The notes under the pieces are model-generated. The model had not been told where the DNA came from. It was given only the letters and a program-made list of their open reading frames with translations, and did no database searches. From Leptothoe sp034932105 (GTDB taxonomy: Bacteria; Cyanobacteriota; Cyanobacteriia; Phormidesmidales; Phormidesmidaceae), in assembly GCF_034932105.1 (NCBI RefSeq), contig NZ_JAYGIG010000120.1, positions 1 to 64,000 of the forward strand: a stretch of 64,000 nucleotides of DNA, written 5' to 3'. The position numbers and the translations under genes are program-made. This document shows positions 27,205 to 36,906 of this stretch, piece after piece; position 1 is the stretch's first letter, and each line of letters opens with the position of its first letter.

Positions 27205-28050
27205 CTAACAAGGGAGTAAATCCCGCTCATATTCCACCATAAAGACATTGGAATAGAGATTAGCAATGATTTGCTTACCCTCCTGGGTGAGAGCCAGGTA
27301 GCGCAAACTATCATGAACGTAATGGTGGACAACATTCCAATAAAACTTGGGATAGTTGCTGCGCAGATCGTGGGGAGTGACGTAGTTCAGCTCTTTATTT
27401 TGGCCAGTTTCTTCAAACTCATAGAAGAGGGCGCTAATTTTTTTCAGATAGCGTGGATCGCTGAGTTGACCAATTAAATCCGCCGCCCGAATCAGCCCAG
27501 GATAGTTGTTGGTATCCTGATGATCTTCTTCCTTGGGCACCGGAAACCGCGTCAACTCAATATTGTTTTTGATCCGCTTTGCATCAATGCGCTGATTGTT
27601 GCCAAACCGTTCTTCCACAAATAGTTTGCCCCGGTCCACATGGTAGGGCGTTAGGGCGGCATCGGTGGCCCCAGGGTCGAGTTGGACCATTTCTCCTCTA
27701 CCGGTGGCGTAGCGATTTTCGTAATCCCGATCATCACGACATACGCCTTTGACATAGCCAATGTCGTGGCACACCAAGGAAATGATGAAATGGAGCCAGT
27801 CTTCGGCACTCACCCCCCCTTCACGGGTGTGCTTACCCCGCAAAATCTCTTGGCCCACCAGGGTAACTAAAATCGTGTGCTCCACGTTGTGGTAAAGGGC
27901 ATCACTATTGGCGATGTTTTCCAAGGCCATGCTTCCAGCCCAGGCAATAATTTCTTCGTAGTCATGGTGCAGCCCACCATAGGTGCGTCGATAGCCAAAC
28001 CGTATTTTTTCAACGAAATCAGCGATCAGAATCTCGGTGGCATTAAACAT
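27205..28050 (-). CDS. HD-domain metal-dependent phosphohydrolase
   Basis: A 281-residue HD-superfamily protein. The metal-binding His and His-Asp pairs are visible in YHNVEHTILVT and SLVCHDIGYVKG, with further conserved residues in RAADLIGQLSD. Family members hydrolyse nucleotides or cyclic nucleotides; the substrate cannot be told. I prefer ATG 28050 (MFNATEIL): it has AAGG about eleven bases upstream, whereas the GTG at 28086 has nothing similar. It is the first gene of the minus-strand run with rimB/rimK and divergent from the efflux operon. Confidence 0.85.
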   Translation of the reverse strand: MFNATEILIADFVEKIRFGYRRTYGGLHHDYEEIIAWAGSMALENIANSDALYHNVEHTILVTLVGQEILRGKHTREGGVSAEDWLHFIISLVCHDIGYVKGVCRDDRDYENRYATGRGEMVQLDPGATDAALTPYHVDRGKLFVEERFGNNQRIDAKRIKNNIELTRFPVPKEEDHQDTNNYPGLIRAADLIGQLSDPRYLKKISALFYEFEETGQNKELNYVTPHDLRSNYPKFYWNVVHHYVHDSLRYLALTQEGKQIIANLYSNVFMVEYERDLLPC

Positions 28051-28498
28051 GGTATGGACTGCCTTGATGGAGGGAAATAAATGCACAGCGTTTAAGCTGA
28101 GCTAACGCTAGCACACTGTTAGGCTACCCTTGAATACGCCAAAGGTCCTGTAATGATATGCCTGCGTAGCCTAGATTGTGTAGGGTTTTCTAGATGGAAG
28201 TAAGTACGTAACTATGTCAGTCGTTCTAAACCATATCCAGGTAAACCCTGGGGTTTCTGCATGGACCCTGATTGATAAGTTTGGGACTGAGTAAGTTTGG
28301 GATAGATACCTGATTGGACATCCGCTCGATAGACGGTTGTGATATCTGCGAAATCCTTGGGGTTAGCTTGTCAGATAAAACTGGCACCGACTGTGATCAC
28401 AGTCATCCTGAATTACGCCATAATGACAGCAGGTTTACATTTTCTTAAGATTTCCCGTATTGGGTTGGTCTTGTAGTAGTTCTGGTGATTGCTAGTCT
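28051..28498. other. Divergent intergenic region between HD gene and efflux operon
   Basis: About 450 bp that must hold promoters in both directions. Seen: a perfect 16-bp palindrome (28389-28404) and a direct repeat TAAGTTTGGGA at 28276-28286 and 28292-28302. No coding frame is supported. Confidence 0.55.
28389..28404. promoter_or_regulatory. Perfect 16-bp palindrome, candidate operator of the efflux operon
   Basis: GACTGTGATCACAGTC is a perfect inverted repeat centred about 100 bp upstream of the HlyD-family start. Its TGTGA/TCACA half sites resemble CRP-family half sites, but the six-base spacer of a CRP site is absent. It is suited to a dimeric repressor or activator; the protein is unknown. 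Confidence 0.5.
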
Positions 28499-29947
28499 GT
28501 GACGTATCGAAATTTTCAAGACGATCCTTCCATTCAAGACGACCCTAATGGTCAGAATGCCCTTGGCACATCTGGCACATCTAACGAGAGTTCTGGGGAA
28601 ATATTTGGGGAGCGCTCCCTAAATATTTTTGGTGGCACTCCTGCAAATAGCGCCATGCCCAAGCGCTCGGGCCTATCCGGAGTCAGGGGAATAGGTCTGG
28701 GGTTGCTGCTGGGGATAGGGGTTTCCCTGTTGGGGGGACGACTACTATCGCGGCCAACGGCGGCACCGACTGAGACCAACGCGGCTGGGGCTGACACATC
28801 AACGGCCCCTGGGACTGCCGCCAGTGTGACCGTACAGCAAATCCAAGCCGCCACCATTCAGCAATCTTTAAAGGCGACGGGAACGGTGCAGGCCTTTGAT
28901 TTACTGCAGGTGTCGCCCCAGGTGGGCGGGCTGCAAATTCGGGAGGTGCGGGTACGGCAGGGAGACCAGGTGACGGCCGGACAGGTGCTAGCGGTGTTCG
29001 ATGACTCGGTGCTGCGGACTCAGCTGGCCCAGGCTGAGGCCAACTATGCCCAGGCCGAAGCCGAGGTGGTGCAAAAGCAAGCTTCCCAGGCCCAGGCCGA
29101 AGCCACCGCCGCTGAAGCCCAGGAAAACTTTGACCGCTACCAATCCCTCTATGACCAAGGGGGAATCAGTGAGGAACAGCTCAACAGCCGTCGGACCCAT
29201 GCGATTACGGCAAGGGAAGCCGTCAGTGTTGCCCAAGCAGAAGTGCAGAGTGCCCAGGCTGCCGTCAATAGTCGCAGGGCTGAGATTAATCGATTGGAAA
29301 CTCAGCTAGGACAAACACTGGTCATCGCCCCCGCCAATGGCCAGATTGCTGAACGTCAGGCCAAGGTTGGGGATACCCCATCTACGGGCAGCGCCCTGTT
29401 TACGATGATTCAAGATGGTTTATTAGAGCTAGTGGTGGACCTTCCCCAGCGACAGCTAGCGGCGGTTCAGGTGGGGATGCCGGTGAAGATTAGCTCCTCC
29501 TCCAATGACCAGATCAGCCTGTCAGGGGTGGTGCGCTCCATTGACCCCCAGGTGAATCAGCAAACGCGACAGGCGGCGGTCAATATTAGTCTGTCAGCCA
29601 ATGGCCAATTGCGCCCGGGCATGTTTTTGCAGGCTGAATTTATGACGAGCCAACGGACAGGCATGGTGCTGCCCGCTAACGCCATTCTGCCCCAGGCAGA
29701 CGATAGCTCTAGGGTGTTTACGGTCAACGATGACGACCAGGCGGAACTTGTGACCGTCACGGTGGGAGCCCGACTGGCGGCCACAGATAGTCAACCGGAG
29801 CGGTTAGAGATTTTGTCGGGACTGGATGAGGGGATGCAGGTGATCGTGGAAGGGGCTAGCTATTTACAGCCCGGTGACCGGGTGTCAGCGGTGCCGTCTC
29901 CTTTTTCTCAATCTGAAACAAAGGCCATCCCCAACCCAGCGGAATAA
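28499..29947 (+). CDS. RND efflux periplasmic adaptor (membrane fusion protein)
   Basis: A 482-residue HlyD/AcrA-type adaptor. Order: about 55 hydrophilic residues, one membrane segment (about 58-77), a lipoyl half (VSPQVGGLQIREVRVRQGDQV), an Ala/Gln-rich alpha-hairpin (about 170-265), the second lipoyl half (VIAPANGQIAERQAKVGD), a beta-barrel and the membrane-proximal domain (RPGMFLQAEF). The start is GTG at 28499. It lies 13 bp before the RND pump gene, so the two form an operon. The long N-terminal arm before the anchor is unusual, since most adaptors begin with a short signal or lipobox. Confidence 0.92.
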   Translation: MTYRNFQDDPSIQDDPNGQNALGTSGTSNESSGEIFGERSLNIFGGTPANSAMPKRSGLSGVRGIGLGLLLGIGVSLLGGRLLSRPTAAPTETNAAGADTSTAPGTAASVTVQQIQAATIQQSLKATGTVQAFDLLQVSPQVGGLQIREVRVRQGDQVTAGQVLAVFDDSVLRTQLAQAEANYAQAEAEVVQKQASQAQAEATAAEAQENFDRYQSLYDQGGISEEQLNSRRTHAITAREAVSVAQAEVQSAQAAVNSRRAEINRLETQLGQTLVIAPANGQIAERQAKVGDTPSTGSALFTMIQDGLLELVVDLPQRQLAAVQVGMPVKISSSSNDQISLSGVVRSIDPQVNQQTRQAAVNISLSANGQLRPGMFLQAEFMTSQRTGMVLPANAILPQADDSSRVFTVNDDDQAELVTVTVGARLAATDSQPERLEILSGLDEGMQVIVEGASYLQPGDRVSAVPSPFSQSETKAIPNPAE

Positions 29948-29960
29948 CCGGAGAAACCCC

Positions 29961-32900
29961 ATGAATTGGAATATTTCTGAGTGGGCCATACGCAGGCCAG
30001 TGCCGACACTGGTGCTATTTTTGGTGCTCACCCTGTCGGGATGGCTGTCGTTTACTCAGCTGGGTATTGATGCCAACCCAAACATTGACATTCCAGCGGT
30101 GATTGTCACGGTGAATCAGCTGGGGGCTGGTCCAGAGGAGATGGAAACCCAGATCACCAAAAAGGTGGAAGATGCGGTGTCGGGCCTTGGCAACATTGAT
30201 AATGTCAGCTCCACGGTGACCGATGGGAACTCCACCACGGTGATTAGTTTTGACCTGGGGGTGGATACGGAACAGGCCACGAATGATGTGCGAGATGCCG
30301 TGACGCGGGTGCGGGATGACCTGCCCCAGGATGCCCAGGAGCCCCAGGTGCGACGGTTAAAGTTTGAGGGGGGACCGTTTCTGACCTATACGGTGAGTTC
30401 CGCTACCCGCTCGGTGGAAAATCTGAGTGATTTGGTGGACCGCACCATTGCCACAGAACTGTTGTCGGTGAAGGGGGTGGCCCAGGTACAGCGCTTTGGT
30501 GGGGTGGATCGGGAGATTATTGTTGACCTGGATCCGAATGAGCTAGATGCCCTGGGTATTACGGCCACCCAGGTGAATGAGCAGGTACGTCGTTCAAACA
30601 TTAATTTGCCCGGTGGGCGCAGCAACATTTTAGGCCAGGAGCAGGGGATTCGCACCCTAGGCAGTGCTGCCACGGTGGAGATGTTGCAAAGCCTGGGGGT
30701 TAATCTGCCCGACGGCGGTACGGTGCCGATCCAAACCTTGGGCCGGGTGCATGATGATTTTGGCGAGGCGCGACAGTCGGCCTATTTGGATAATCAGCCG
30801 GTGGTGTCGTTTTCTGTGTTTCGCAGTAGTGGCAGTTTGCTGGTGGAGGTGGAGGATGGTGTGAAGGATGCGATCGCATCCCTCACCGACACCCTAGACG
30901 ACGTCCAGTTCGACCTGATCTACACCCGCGCCACCGATGTGCGCAATTCCTACAAGGCCTCCATTGAGTCACTGATCGTGGGTTCCATCCTGGCGGTGCT
31001 GGTGGTCGGCGTATTCCTGCGCAACTGGCGCACCACATTAATTACCGCCACCGCCCTCCCCCTCTCCATCATCCCCACCTTTCTGGTATTGAAATACCTG
31101 GACTATACCCTCAACAGCATGACCCTGCTGGCCCTCACCCTAGCGGTGGGCAACCTGGTGGATGACGCCATCGTAGAAATCGAAAACGTGGAGCGCCACA
31201 TCGCCATGGGCAAACCCCCCATGCGCGCCGCCATGGACTCCACCGCCGAAGTGGGCCTAGCGGTGGTCACCACCACCGCCACCATTGTGGCCGTGTTTTT
31301 ACCCGTGGCCTTTATGGGGGGGGTGCCCGGTCAGTTTTTCCAACCCTTTGGGGTGACCGTGGCCGTCTCCACCATGTTTTCCACCCTGGTGGCCCGGCTG
31401 ATGACGCCGATGATGGCGGCCTATTTATTGAAGCCCAAACCCATTGATGCCCAAGCATCCCATCAATCCGATGGGTATCGCGTGGGGGATATTTACGTGC
31501 CCAAGGGGTTGCTGCCCTACTTCCGTTTAGTGCGGGGAGCGCTGCGGCACCGGGTGTTAACCGTGGGCCTGGCGGTGGGCTTTTTCATTGCCAGTCTGAT
31601 GTTGTCGCGGTTTATCCCCACCAGCTTGTTTGCCGCCGGGGATACGGGACTGTCTAACTTAAGTATTGAGCTACCCCCCGGTAGCACCCTGGCCAAAACG
31701 GAGCTGGTCACCCAGTACATTAGCGATCAGCTCAAGACCCATGGGGCGGTGGACAATGTATATGTTTCCCAAGAGCCAGCTCAAGCCTCGGCCGTAGCCC
31801 GGCTCCAGCCCAAGTCCCAGCGGGTATCACGGGAACAGTTTGAAAACGACATGCGCCAGATGTTTAAGCAGATCCCTGGCACCCGCATTAGTTTTGAAAA
31901 CCAAGGCGGTGCGGGCGGCGGTGGCAAAGCCTTAGAAATTACCCTGCGCAGCGATAACCCGGCGGCATTGAAGGCCTCCTCCGATGCCTTAACCCAGGAA
32001 ATACGTCAGATTGCTGGGTTGGTGGAAGTCAGCTCCAGTGCCAACCTAGTGAAACCCGAGATTTTAATTCGTCCCGATGCTCAACGGGCGGCGGATTTGG
32101 GGGTCACTGTGCGAGACATTGCTAGTACAGCATCCCTGGCCACCTTGGGGGATGCGGAATCGGACCTGGCAGAGTTTGACGTGGGGGACCGGCTAATTCC
32201 CATCCGGGTGCGGTTGGCCTCGGAATTTCGCAATGATCTCTCCACCTTAGAAAACCTCAAGGTGCTCAACAACCGAGGGCAACTGGTGCCCCTGATTGCG
32301 GTGGCCGATGTGGACTTTGGCAGTGGTCCGGCCCAGGTGGATCGGCTGGATCGATCGCGCCAGGTCACCATTGGAGCCAACCTGGATGGCATTACCCTGG
32401 GGCAAGGTTTGGAACAGATTTACGCCCTACCCGCCTTTGTTAATTTGCCTGAAGGTGTGTCCCAACAGCCCTCCGGCGATGCGGAAATCATGCGGGAGGT
32501 CTTTAGTCGGTTTGGCATTGCCCTGGCCACGGCCATTGTCATGATCTATGCCGTGCTGGTGCTGTTGTACAACAGCTTTATCTATCCCTTTGCGGTGATG
32601 GTGGCCCTGCCCCTGTGCATTGGTGGGGCACTGCTGGGATTGATGATTGCCCAAAAGCCCCTGGGGCTATTTGCCCTAATCGGCATGGTGCTGTTGATGG
32701 GACTGGTAACCAAAAATTCAATTTTGCTGGTGGACTATGCCCTGATGGCAAAGGCAAAAGGGATTTCTTTGCGGCAGTCGGTGATTGAGGCGGGACTGAC
32801 CCGACTGCGACCGATTTTAATGACTTCGATTTCCACCATGGCGGGCATGGTACCCATTGCCATGGAATGGGGAGCCGGTGGCGAAACCCGTAGCCCCATG

Positions 32901-33083
32901 GCGATTGCCGTCATTGGTGGATTTTCCACAGCGACGCTGCTAACACTGGTGGTGGTGCCCGTGTGCTTTACCTTGATTGCCCAGTTTAATGATGGGATTG
33001 GCTCCCTATTGGGACGATGGACGGGGTTGGGTAATGACCGCGAGACTGGTCAACCGGAACCCATGACCACGGGCGTTAAATAG
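29961..33083 (+). CDS. RND-family efflux transporter (AcrB/MdtB-like)
   Basis: A 1040-residue inner-membrane pump, the full length for the hydrophobe/amphiphile RND family. It starts at ATG 29961 (MNWNISEWAIRRPV), preceded by GGAG at 29949-29952; an in-frame upstream ATG would add 29 residues unlike the family. Seen: the N-terminal helix, the large periplasmic loops, the proton-relay Asp pair in GNLVDDAIVEIENVERH, and the C-terminal motif block ITKNSILLVDYALMAKAKG (read as VTKNSILLVDYA). It would export drugs, metals or metabolites with the adaptor; no outer-membrane channel gene follows, so an unlinked TolC-like protein is needed. Confidence 0.94.
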   Translation: MNWNISEWAIRRPVPTLVLFLVLTLSGWLSFTQLGIDANPNIDIPAVIVTVNQLGAGPEEMETQITKKVEDAVSGLGNIDNVSSTVTDGNSTTVISFDLGVDTEQATNDVRDAVTRVRDDLPQDAQEPQVRRLKFEGGPFLTYTVSSATRSVENLSDLVDRTIATELLSVKGVAQVQRFGGVDREIIVDLDPNELDALGITATQVNEQVRRSNINLPGGRSNILGQEQGIRTLGSAATVEMLQSLGVNLPDGGTVPIQTLGRVHDDFGEARQSAYLDNQPVVSFSVFRSSGSLLVEVEDGVKDAIASLTDTLDDVQFDLIYTRATDVRNSYKASIESLIVGSILAVLVVGVFLRNWRTTLITATALPLSIIPTFLVLKYLDYTLNSMTLLALTLAVGNLVDDAIVEIENVERHIAMGKPPMRAAMDSTAEVGLAVVTTTATIVAVFLPVAFMGGVPGQFFQPFGVTVAVSTMFSTLVARLMTPMMAAYLLKPKPIDAQASHQSDGYRVGDIYVPKGLLPYFRLVRGALRHRVLTVGLAVGFFIASLMLSRFIPTSLFAAGDTGLSNLSIELPPGSTLAKTELVTQYISDQLKTHGAVDNVYVSQEPAQASAVARLQPKSQRVSREQFENDMRQMFKQIPGTRISFENQGGAGGGGKALEITLRSDNPAALKASSDALTQEIRQIAGLVEVSSSANLVKPEILIRPDAQRAADLGVTVRDIASTASLATLGDAESDLAEFDVGDRLIPIRVRLASEFRNDLSTLENLKVLNNRGQLVPLIAVADVDFGSGPAQVDRLDRSRQVTIGANLDGITLGQGLEQIYALPAFVNLPEGVSQQPSGDAEIMREVFSRFGIALATAIVMIYAVLVLLYNSFIYPFAVMVALPLCIGGALLGLMIAQKPLGLFALIGMVLLMGLVTKNSILLVDYALMAKAKGISLRQSVIEAGLTRLRPILMTSISTMAGMVPIAMEWGAGGETRSPMAIAVIGGFSTATLLTLVVVPVCFTLIAQFNDGIGSLLGRWTGLGNDRETGQPEPMTTGVK

Positions 33084-33411
33084 GCTGTGGTTGGGCCAAA
33101 ACAGACCGCCCTGGGATAAATGCCGCCCTAAGCATGGGCAATGTTAGATAAAGTCTCGAACAAATGAATTCCCGTGGGTGAAAATTTCGTAAATTCACCG
33201 CCAAATGCTCCATGATTTCCCTGATGTGTAGTTAAGTTAAGCATAGGGATTTATGCCCGTACTGATGCCATACAGATGCCCGTACTGATGCTAAACGTAT
33301 CTGCTGCGGGGATAGATATCCATGGTTATGGGTAATTTTATCGATTTAATTTATCCATTAGATTCGCGTTTCTGTTCATCTTTCTCAATCATTTAATTTC
33401 CATCATTTAAT
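33084..33411. other. Intergenic region with short direct repeats
   Basis: No gene is supported. A 16-bp element ATGCCCGTACTGATGC occurs at 33253-33268 and again at 33276-33291 (23-bp period). ATCATTTAAT occurs at 33388-33397 and 33402-33411, directly in front of the next start codon. No Shine-Dalgarno sequence is visible there. Confidence 0.55.
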
Positions 33412-33999
33412 ATGACCTCCCCTCAACCTACTAATTCAACCTCTCAACAGGCACCCGTTGAGCAATCGGCACCCGTTGAGCAACCGGCACCCATTGAGCA
33501 ACCGACACCCATTGAGCAACCGACACCCGTGGCTCAACAGGCACCTGTTGAGCAATTGGATAAACCGTTGGCGGCTCCACATCCTGCCCATTTGCCCCAG
33601 AAGAAAAAAGGGACCGGCAAGGCTTGGTTGATGATATTGACATTTTTGGGTGGGGGTACTTGGTTGGCGTTATTTGTGGCCGGCATGGTGACCTTAGGCG
33701 GCGTACCCTTTTCAGTTGTTAGCCGAGTGTTGGCTACTCCGGATACCCGTAGAGCGTTATTTACCTTCAGGGCAACCCACCTCCATGACCTGATGAACGA
33801 TATGGGTATCGAGGAGGAAATTAAGCAGTACCACAGCAAGCATATTAAAGACCCCGTGGAGTTGGACCAGCATATTCACCAAGTTCTCTATAATTGGACC
33901 CGCTATGTGGGTGAAAATTATGTGGTAGGGCCGAGGGGAAAACTGATTCCGAAAACCTATGACATCGTTGATGAAATCTATGAATGTCCTGAATGTTAG
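33412..33999 (+). CDS. Membrane protein with Pro/Glu/Gln repeats and terminal CxxC, function unknown
   Basis: A 195-residue protein I do not recognise. It starts with a low-complexity region (about 14-50) of six-residue units like APVEQP, then Lys-rich KKKGTGK, one clear membrane segment (about 70-92), and a soluble C-terminal domain of about 100 residues with HLHDLMNDMGIEEEIKQYH. The last four residues are CPEC, a CxxC motif at the very C-terminus, which could bind metal or act as a redox pair. The topology suggests a repeat-rich cytoplasmic arm with the C-terminal domain on the other side, but this is inference. It is convergent with the next gene (27-bp gap). Confidence 0.72.
   Translation: MTSPQPTNSTSQQAPVEQSAPVEQPAPIEQPTPIEQPTPVAQQAPVEQLDKPLAAPHPAHLPQKKKGTGKAWLMILTFLGGGTWLALFVAGMVTLGGVPFSVVSRVLATPDTRRALFTFRATHLHDLMNDMGIEEEIKQYHSKHIKDPVELDQHIHQVLYNWTRYVGENYVVGPRGKLIPKTYDIVDEIYECPEC
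33451..33559 (+). repeat. In-frame 18-bp tandem repeats encoding a Pro/Glu/Gln arm
   Basis: Six imperfect copies of an 18-bp unit (GCACCCGTTGAGCAAC plus two bases) encode xPxEQx units. The period is in frame, so copy-number change would not break the protein. Typical of slippage-prone linker regions. Confidence 0.85.
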
Positions 34000-34026
34000 A
34001 GCCACACACCTGGGGCAGTCAAAGCA

Positions 34027-34470
34027 TTAGAACGCATTACGAATGCCAAAGGCTTGCTGGACGGGGGGTTGTAAAAAATAGTAGATATAAAAACCACTGA
34101 AGGCAATAGAAGCCAGGCTGATGGGGCTTAGGAGCAGCAGTCCGCCCAGGTTGCCAAAGATGCCTAGGGCTTGTAATCCCAGGTTTAGGTACCAGGCCCA
34201 GGATTTTAGGGCCCATAGCCCCACTGCGATCGCAGCATTGCCGATGGCCATCACCAGAAAAATGCCCCCCAGCACCTTGGGGAAGGTTTCGGGTACCCCC
34301 GCCGGTAGCTGATCTAAAAAGTCCGACATCTCAGCATCGAGGCGCATTTCACCAAGAATCAGCTGGCCCAGGAAAAAGGTGCCCACACTGATTAGGGCGA
34401 GGAAAAGGGCTACGAGGCCATCAATTACTGCCAGGACTGTCACACCGATGGGCCGTTGCATAATTTTCAC
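34027..34470 (-). CDS. Small polytopic membrane protein (DUF2127-like)
   Basis: A 147-residue protein with about four hydrophobic segments. The opening RPIGVTVLAVIDGLVALFL and the WALKSWAWYLNLGLQALGI segment are usual in small DUF2127-like membrane proteins of unknown function. A GTG start at 34470 is chosen because TAGG lies eight bases upstream; ATG at 34461 would be too far from it. It is divergent from tex with 83 bp between and convergent with the repeat-rich protein. Confidence 0.72.
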   Translation of the reverse strand: MKIMQRPIGVTVLAVIDGLVALFLALISVGTFFLGQLILGEMRLDAEMSDFLDQLPAGVPETFPKVLGGIFLVMAIGNAAIAVGLWALKSWAWYLNLGLQALGIFGNLGGLLLLSPISLASIAFSGFYIYYFLQPPVQQAFGIRNAF

Positions 34471-34553
34471 TAACTACACCTACTTGTAATTCAAGGTATA
34501 TCAAAATTGCTAGGTATAATCATGGCTGCCTATGCGTAGGAATTTAGCCTGTT

Positions 34554-36812
34554 ATGCAGTTTGCTTCTGTTATTGCCGCCGATTTGTCCGTCCGCTCTGC
34601 CCAGGTAGAGGCCGCGCTGGAACTGCTAGAGACCGGGGCAACGGTGCCGTTTATTGCCCGGTATCGCAAGGAAAAGACGGGGGAGCTGGATGAACGGCAG
34701 CTGCGGCAAATTGAGGAGCAGTTTGCCTACCTGACGGAGCTGACGAACCGCAAGCAGACAGTGCTGGAGTCGATTGAGAGCCAGGGTAAGCTGACACCGG
34801 AACTGCGCGATCGCATTACTAAATGCATGGTCAAAACAGAGCTGGAGGACCTGTACCTGCCCTATCGGCCCAAACGTCGCACCCGGGCCACCATTGCCCG
34901 CGAAAAGGGGTTAGAGCCCCTGGCAGAGCAGATTGCCCAGCTGAATAAAACTGGCGAGGCGGTGAAATCCCTGGATGACCTAGCGGCAAACTTTATTACG
35001 GATGAGGTACCCGATGGGGCGGCGGCCCTGCAGGGGGCATCTGACATTTTGGCGGAGGGGATTGCGGAGCAGTCGGACCTGCGGGCCTATGTACGTCAGA
35101 CCCTACTAAAAACAGGGGTATTTAGCTCCTCGATTAAGCCGGACTATCCCGAGGGCAGCACTAAGTATGAGATGTATCGGAACTATGAGTGTGCGATCGC
35201 AAAACTAGCCCCCCACAATTTACTGGCCCTACTGCGGGGAGATAAGGAAGGCATCCTCAAGGTCAACCTCATCGGGGACGAGGACAAAATTCTGGAGCAT
35301 CTGGCATACAGCCAGATCCGCACCAAGCAGGCCAATGTGGGACAGTTTTACCAGGCCGTGATAAAAGACGCCTTCTCTCGGCTCATGAAAACCTCCCTCA
35401 CCAATGAGGTAATTTCCGAGAAAAAAGCCTGGGCCGATGGAGAATCCATCGACACCTTTGCCGTCAATATCAAAAATCTGTTGTTGGCCGCTCCCGCCGG
35501 GATGAAACCCACCCTGGGGGTGGACCCTGGCTTTCGCACAGGTTGTAAAGTCGCCGCCATTGACGGCACCGGCAAGTTCTTAGAATACAAACCAATTTTT
35601 CCCCATACGGGTAAACCAGAAGCAGCAGCCAAGATTCTCACAGAGATGATCAAGCGCCACCATATTCAGCTGATCGCCATTGGCAATGGCACCGCCAGCC
35701 GAGAGACCGATGCCTTTGTCGCAAATGTGATCCGAGACCTAGACCCCAAGCCCATCAAAGTGATGGTCAATGAGTCCGGGGCATCGATTTATTCCGCCAG
35801 TGAAGTGGCCATATCTGAATTTCCTGACCTGGACATCACCGTGCGGGGGGCCATCAGCATTGCCCGTCGGCTCCAGGATCCCCTGGCAGAACTGGTGAAA
35901 ATTGAACCCAAGTCCATTGGCGTAGGCCAGTATCAGCATGATGTGGACCAGAAGCAGCTGAAGCAAAAGCTAGACGCCACAGTGGAAAGCTGTGTGAACT
36001 ATGTTGGGGTGGATTTGAACATCGCCTCCCGCGAGCTGCTCACCTATGTGTCGGGGGTTAGTTCAGCCATTGCCAACAACATTGTTGCCTATCGGAATGA
36101 GCATGGGGCATTTTACAGTCGGCGACAGTTGCTCCAGGTGGCAAAGCTAGGACCCAAGGCCTATGAGCAATGTGCCGGATTTTTACGCATTCGGGATGGA
36201 AAAAATCCCTTAGACAATACGGCGGTACATCCCGAGAGTTACGACACGGCAACAACAATTTTAAAGGATAAAGGTGTAGACCTAAAGGCGGGGCTGAGGG
36301 AGCTAAACTTAGCGAATTTAGACCTGCAGCGATATGTGACCGATGCGGTAGGACTGCCCACCCTGCGAGACATTGTGAAAGAACTAGAAAAACCGGGGCG
36401 GGATCCACGGGCCGAGTTTACCTATGCCAGCTTCCAGGAAGGGGTGAATGAGATTTCGGACCTGAGGGAAGGCATGGTCCTGGAAGGGGTGATCACCAAT
36501 GTGGCCAACTTTGGGGCGTTTGTGGATATTGGGGTGCATCAGGATGGGCTGGTGCATGTGTCGCAACTGGTGAATCGGTATGTGAGCGACCCGAAGGACG
36601 TTGTGCAGGTGGGGCAGGTGGTGAAGGTGAAGGTGTTGGAAATTAATCAGGAGTTAAAGCGGATTGGGTTGAGTATGAAGGCGGTGGACGGGGACAGCGG
36701 GAAAGCTGCCCCGCAGCCGAGTGGGAAGCGGGCGGTGGAGAAGGCGTTGCCGAAAGCAGCTAGTTTGGGGGATTTGCAGATGAAGTTTAGTCGCCCGAAA
36801 CGGCGGAAATAA
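34554..36812 (+). CDS. tex: Tex family transcription accessory protein
   Basis: A 752-residue Tex protein, normal length. Order: N-terminal helical region (GATVPFIARYRKEKTGELDE at about 28-47), a YqgF/RNase H-like domain from about 320 (LGVDPGFRTGCKVAAID), helix-hairpin-helix repeats from about 490 (VSGVSSAIANNIVAYRNEHG and GPKAYEQCAGFLRI), and an S1 RNA-binding domain from about 636 (GMVLEGVITNVANFGAFVDI). Tex proteins bind nucleic acids and affect transcription; they are widely conserved and have been linked to stress survival. The last 45 residues are a basic tail. The gene stands alone. Confidence 0.95.
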   Translation: MQFASVIAADLSVRSAQVEAALELLETGATVPFIARYRKEKTGELDERQLRQIEEQFAYLTELTNRKQTVLESIESQGKLTPELRDRITKCMVKTELEDLYLPYRPKRRTRATIAREKGLEPLAEQIAQLNKTGEAVKSLDDLAANFITDEVPDGAAALQGASDILAEGIAEQSDLRAYVRQTLLKTGVFSSSIKPDYPEGSTKYEMYRNYECAIAKLAPHNLLALLRGDKEGILKVNLIGDEDKILEHLAYSQIRTKQANVGQFYQAVIKDAFSRLMKTSLTNEVISEKKAWADGESIDTFAVNIKNLLLAAPAGMKPTLGVDPGFRTGCKVAAIDGTGKFLEYKPIFPHTGKPEAAAKILTEMIKRHHIQLIAIGNGTASRETDAFVANVIRDLDPKPIKVMVNESGASIYSASEVAISEFPDLDITVRGAISIARRLQDPLAELVKIEPKSIGVGQYQHDVDQKQLKQKLDATVESCVNYVGVDLNIASRELLTYVSGVSSAIANNIVAYRNEHGAFYSRRQLLQVAKLGPKAYEQCAGFLRIRDGKNPLDNTAVHPESYDTATTILKDKGVDLKAGLRELNLANLDLQRYVTDAVGLPTLRDIVKELEKPGRDPRAEFTYASFQEGVNEISDLREGMVLEGVITNVANFGAFVDIGVHQDGLVHVSQLVNRYVSDPKDVVQVGQVVKVKVLEINQELKRIGLSMKAVDGDSGKAAPQPSGKRAVEKALPKAASLGDLQMKFSRPKRRK

Positions 36813-36906
36813 ATTTATCGAACACCAAAGCCGAATGCCGTAAACCTAATGCTTCTAGACTGACACTCCCCCTTTTTCTCAAGACTTTGCGATCTACTAA
36901 GGATGG

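Noticed and set aside
33451..33559. Possible CRISPR-like array
   Set aside because: The units are contiguous, 18 bp, without spacers and in frame with a protein.
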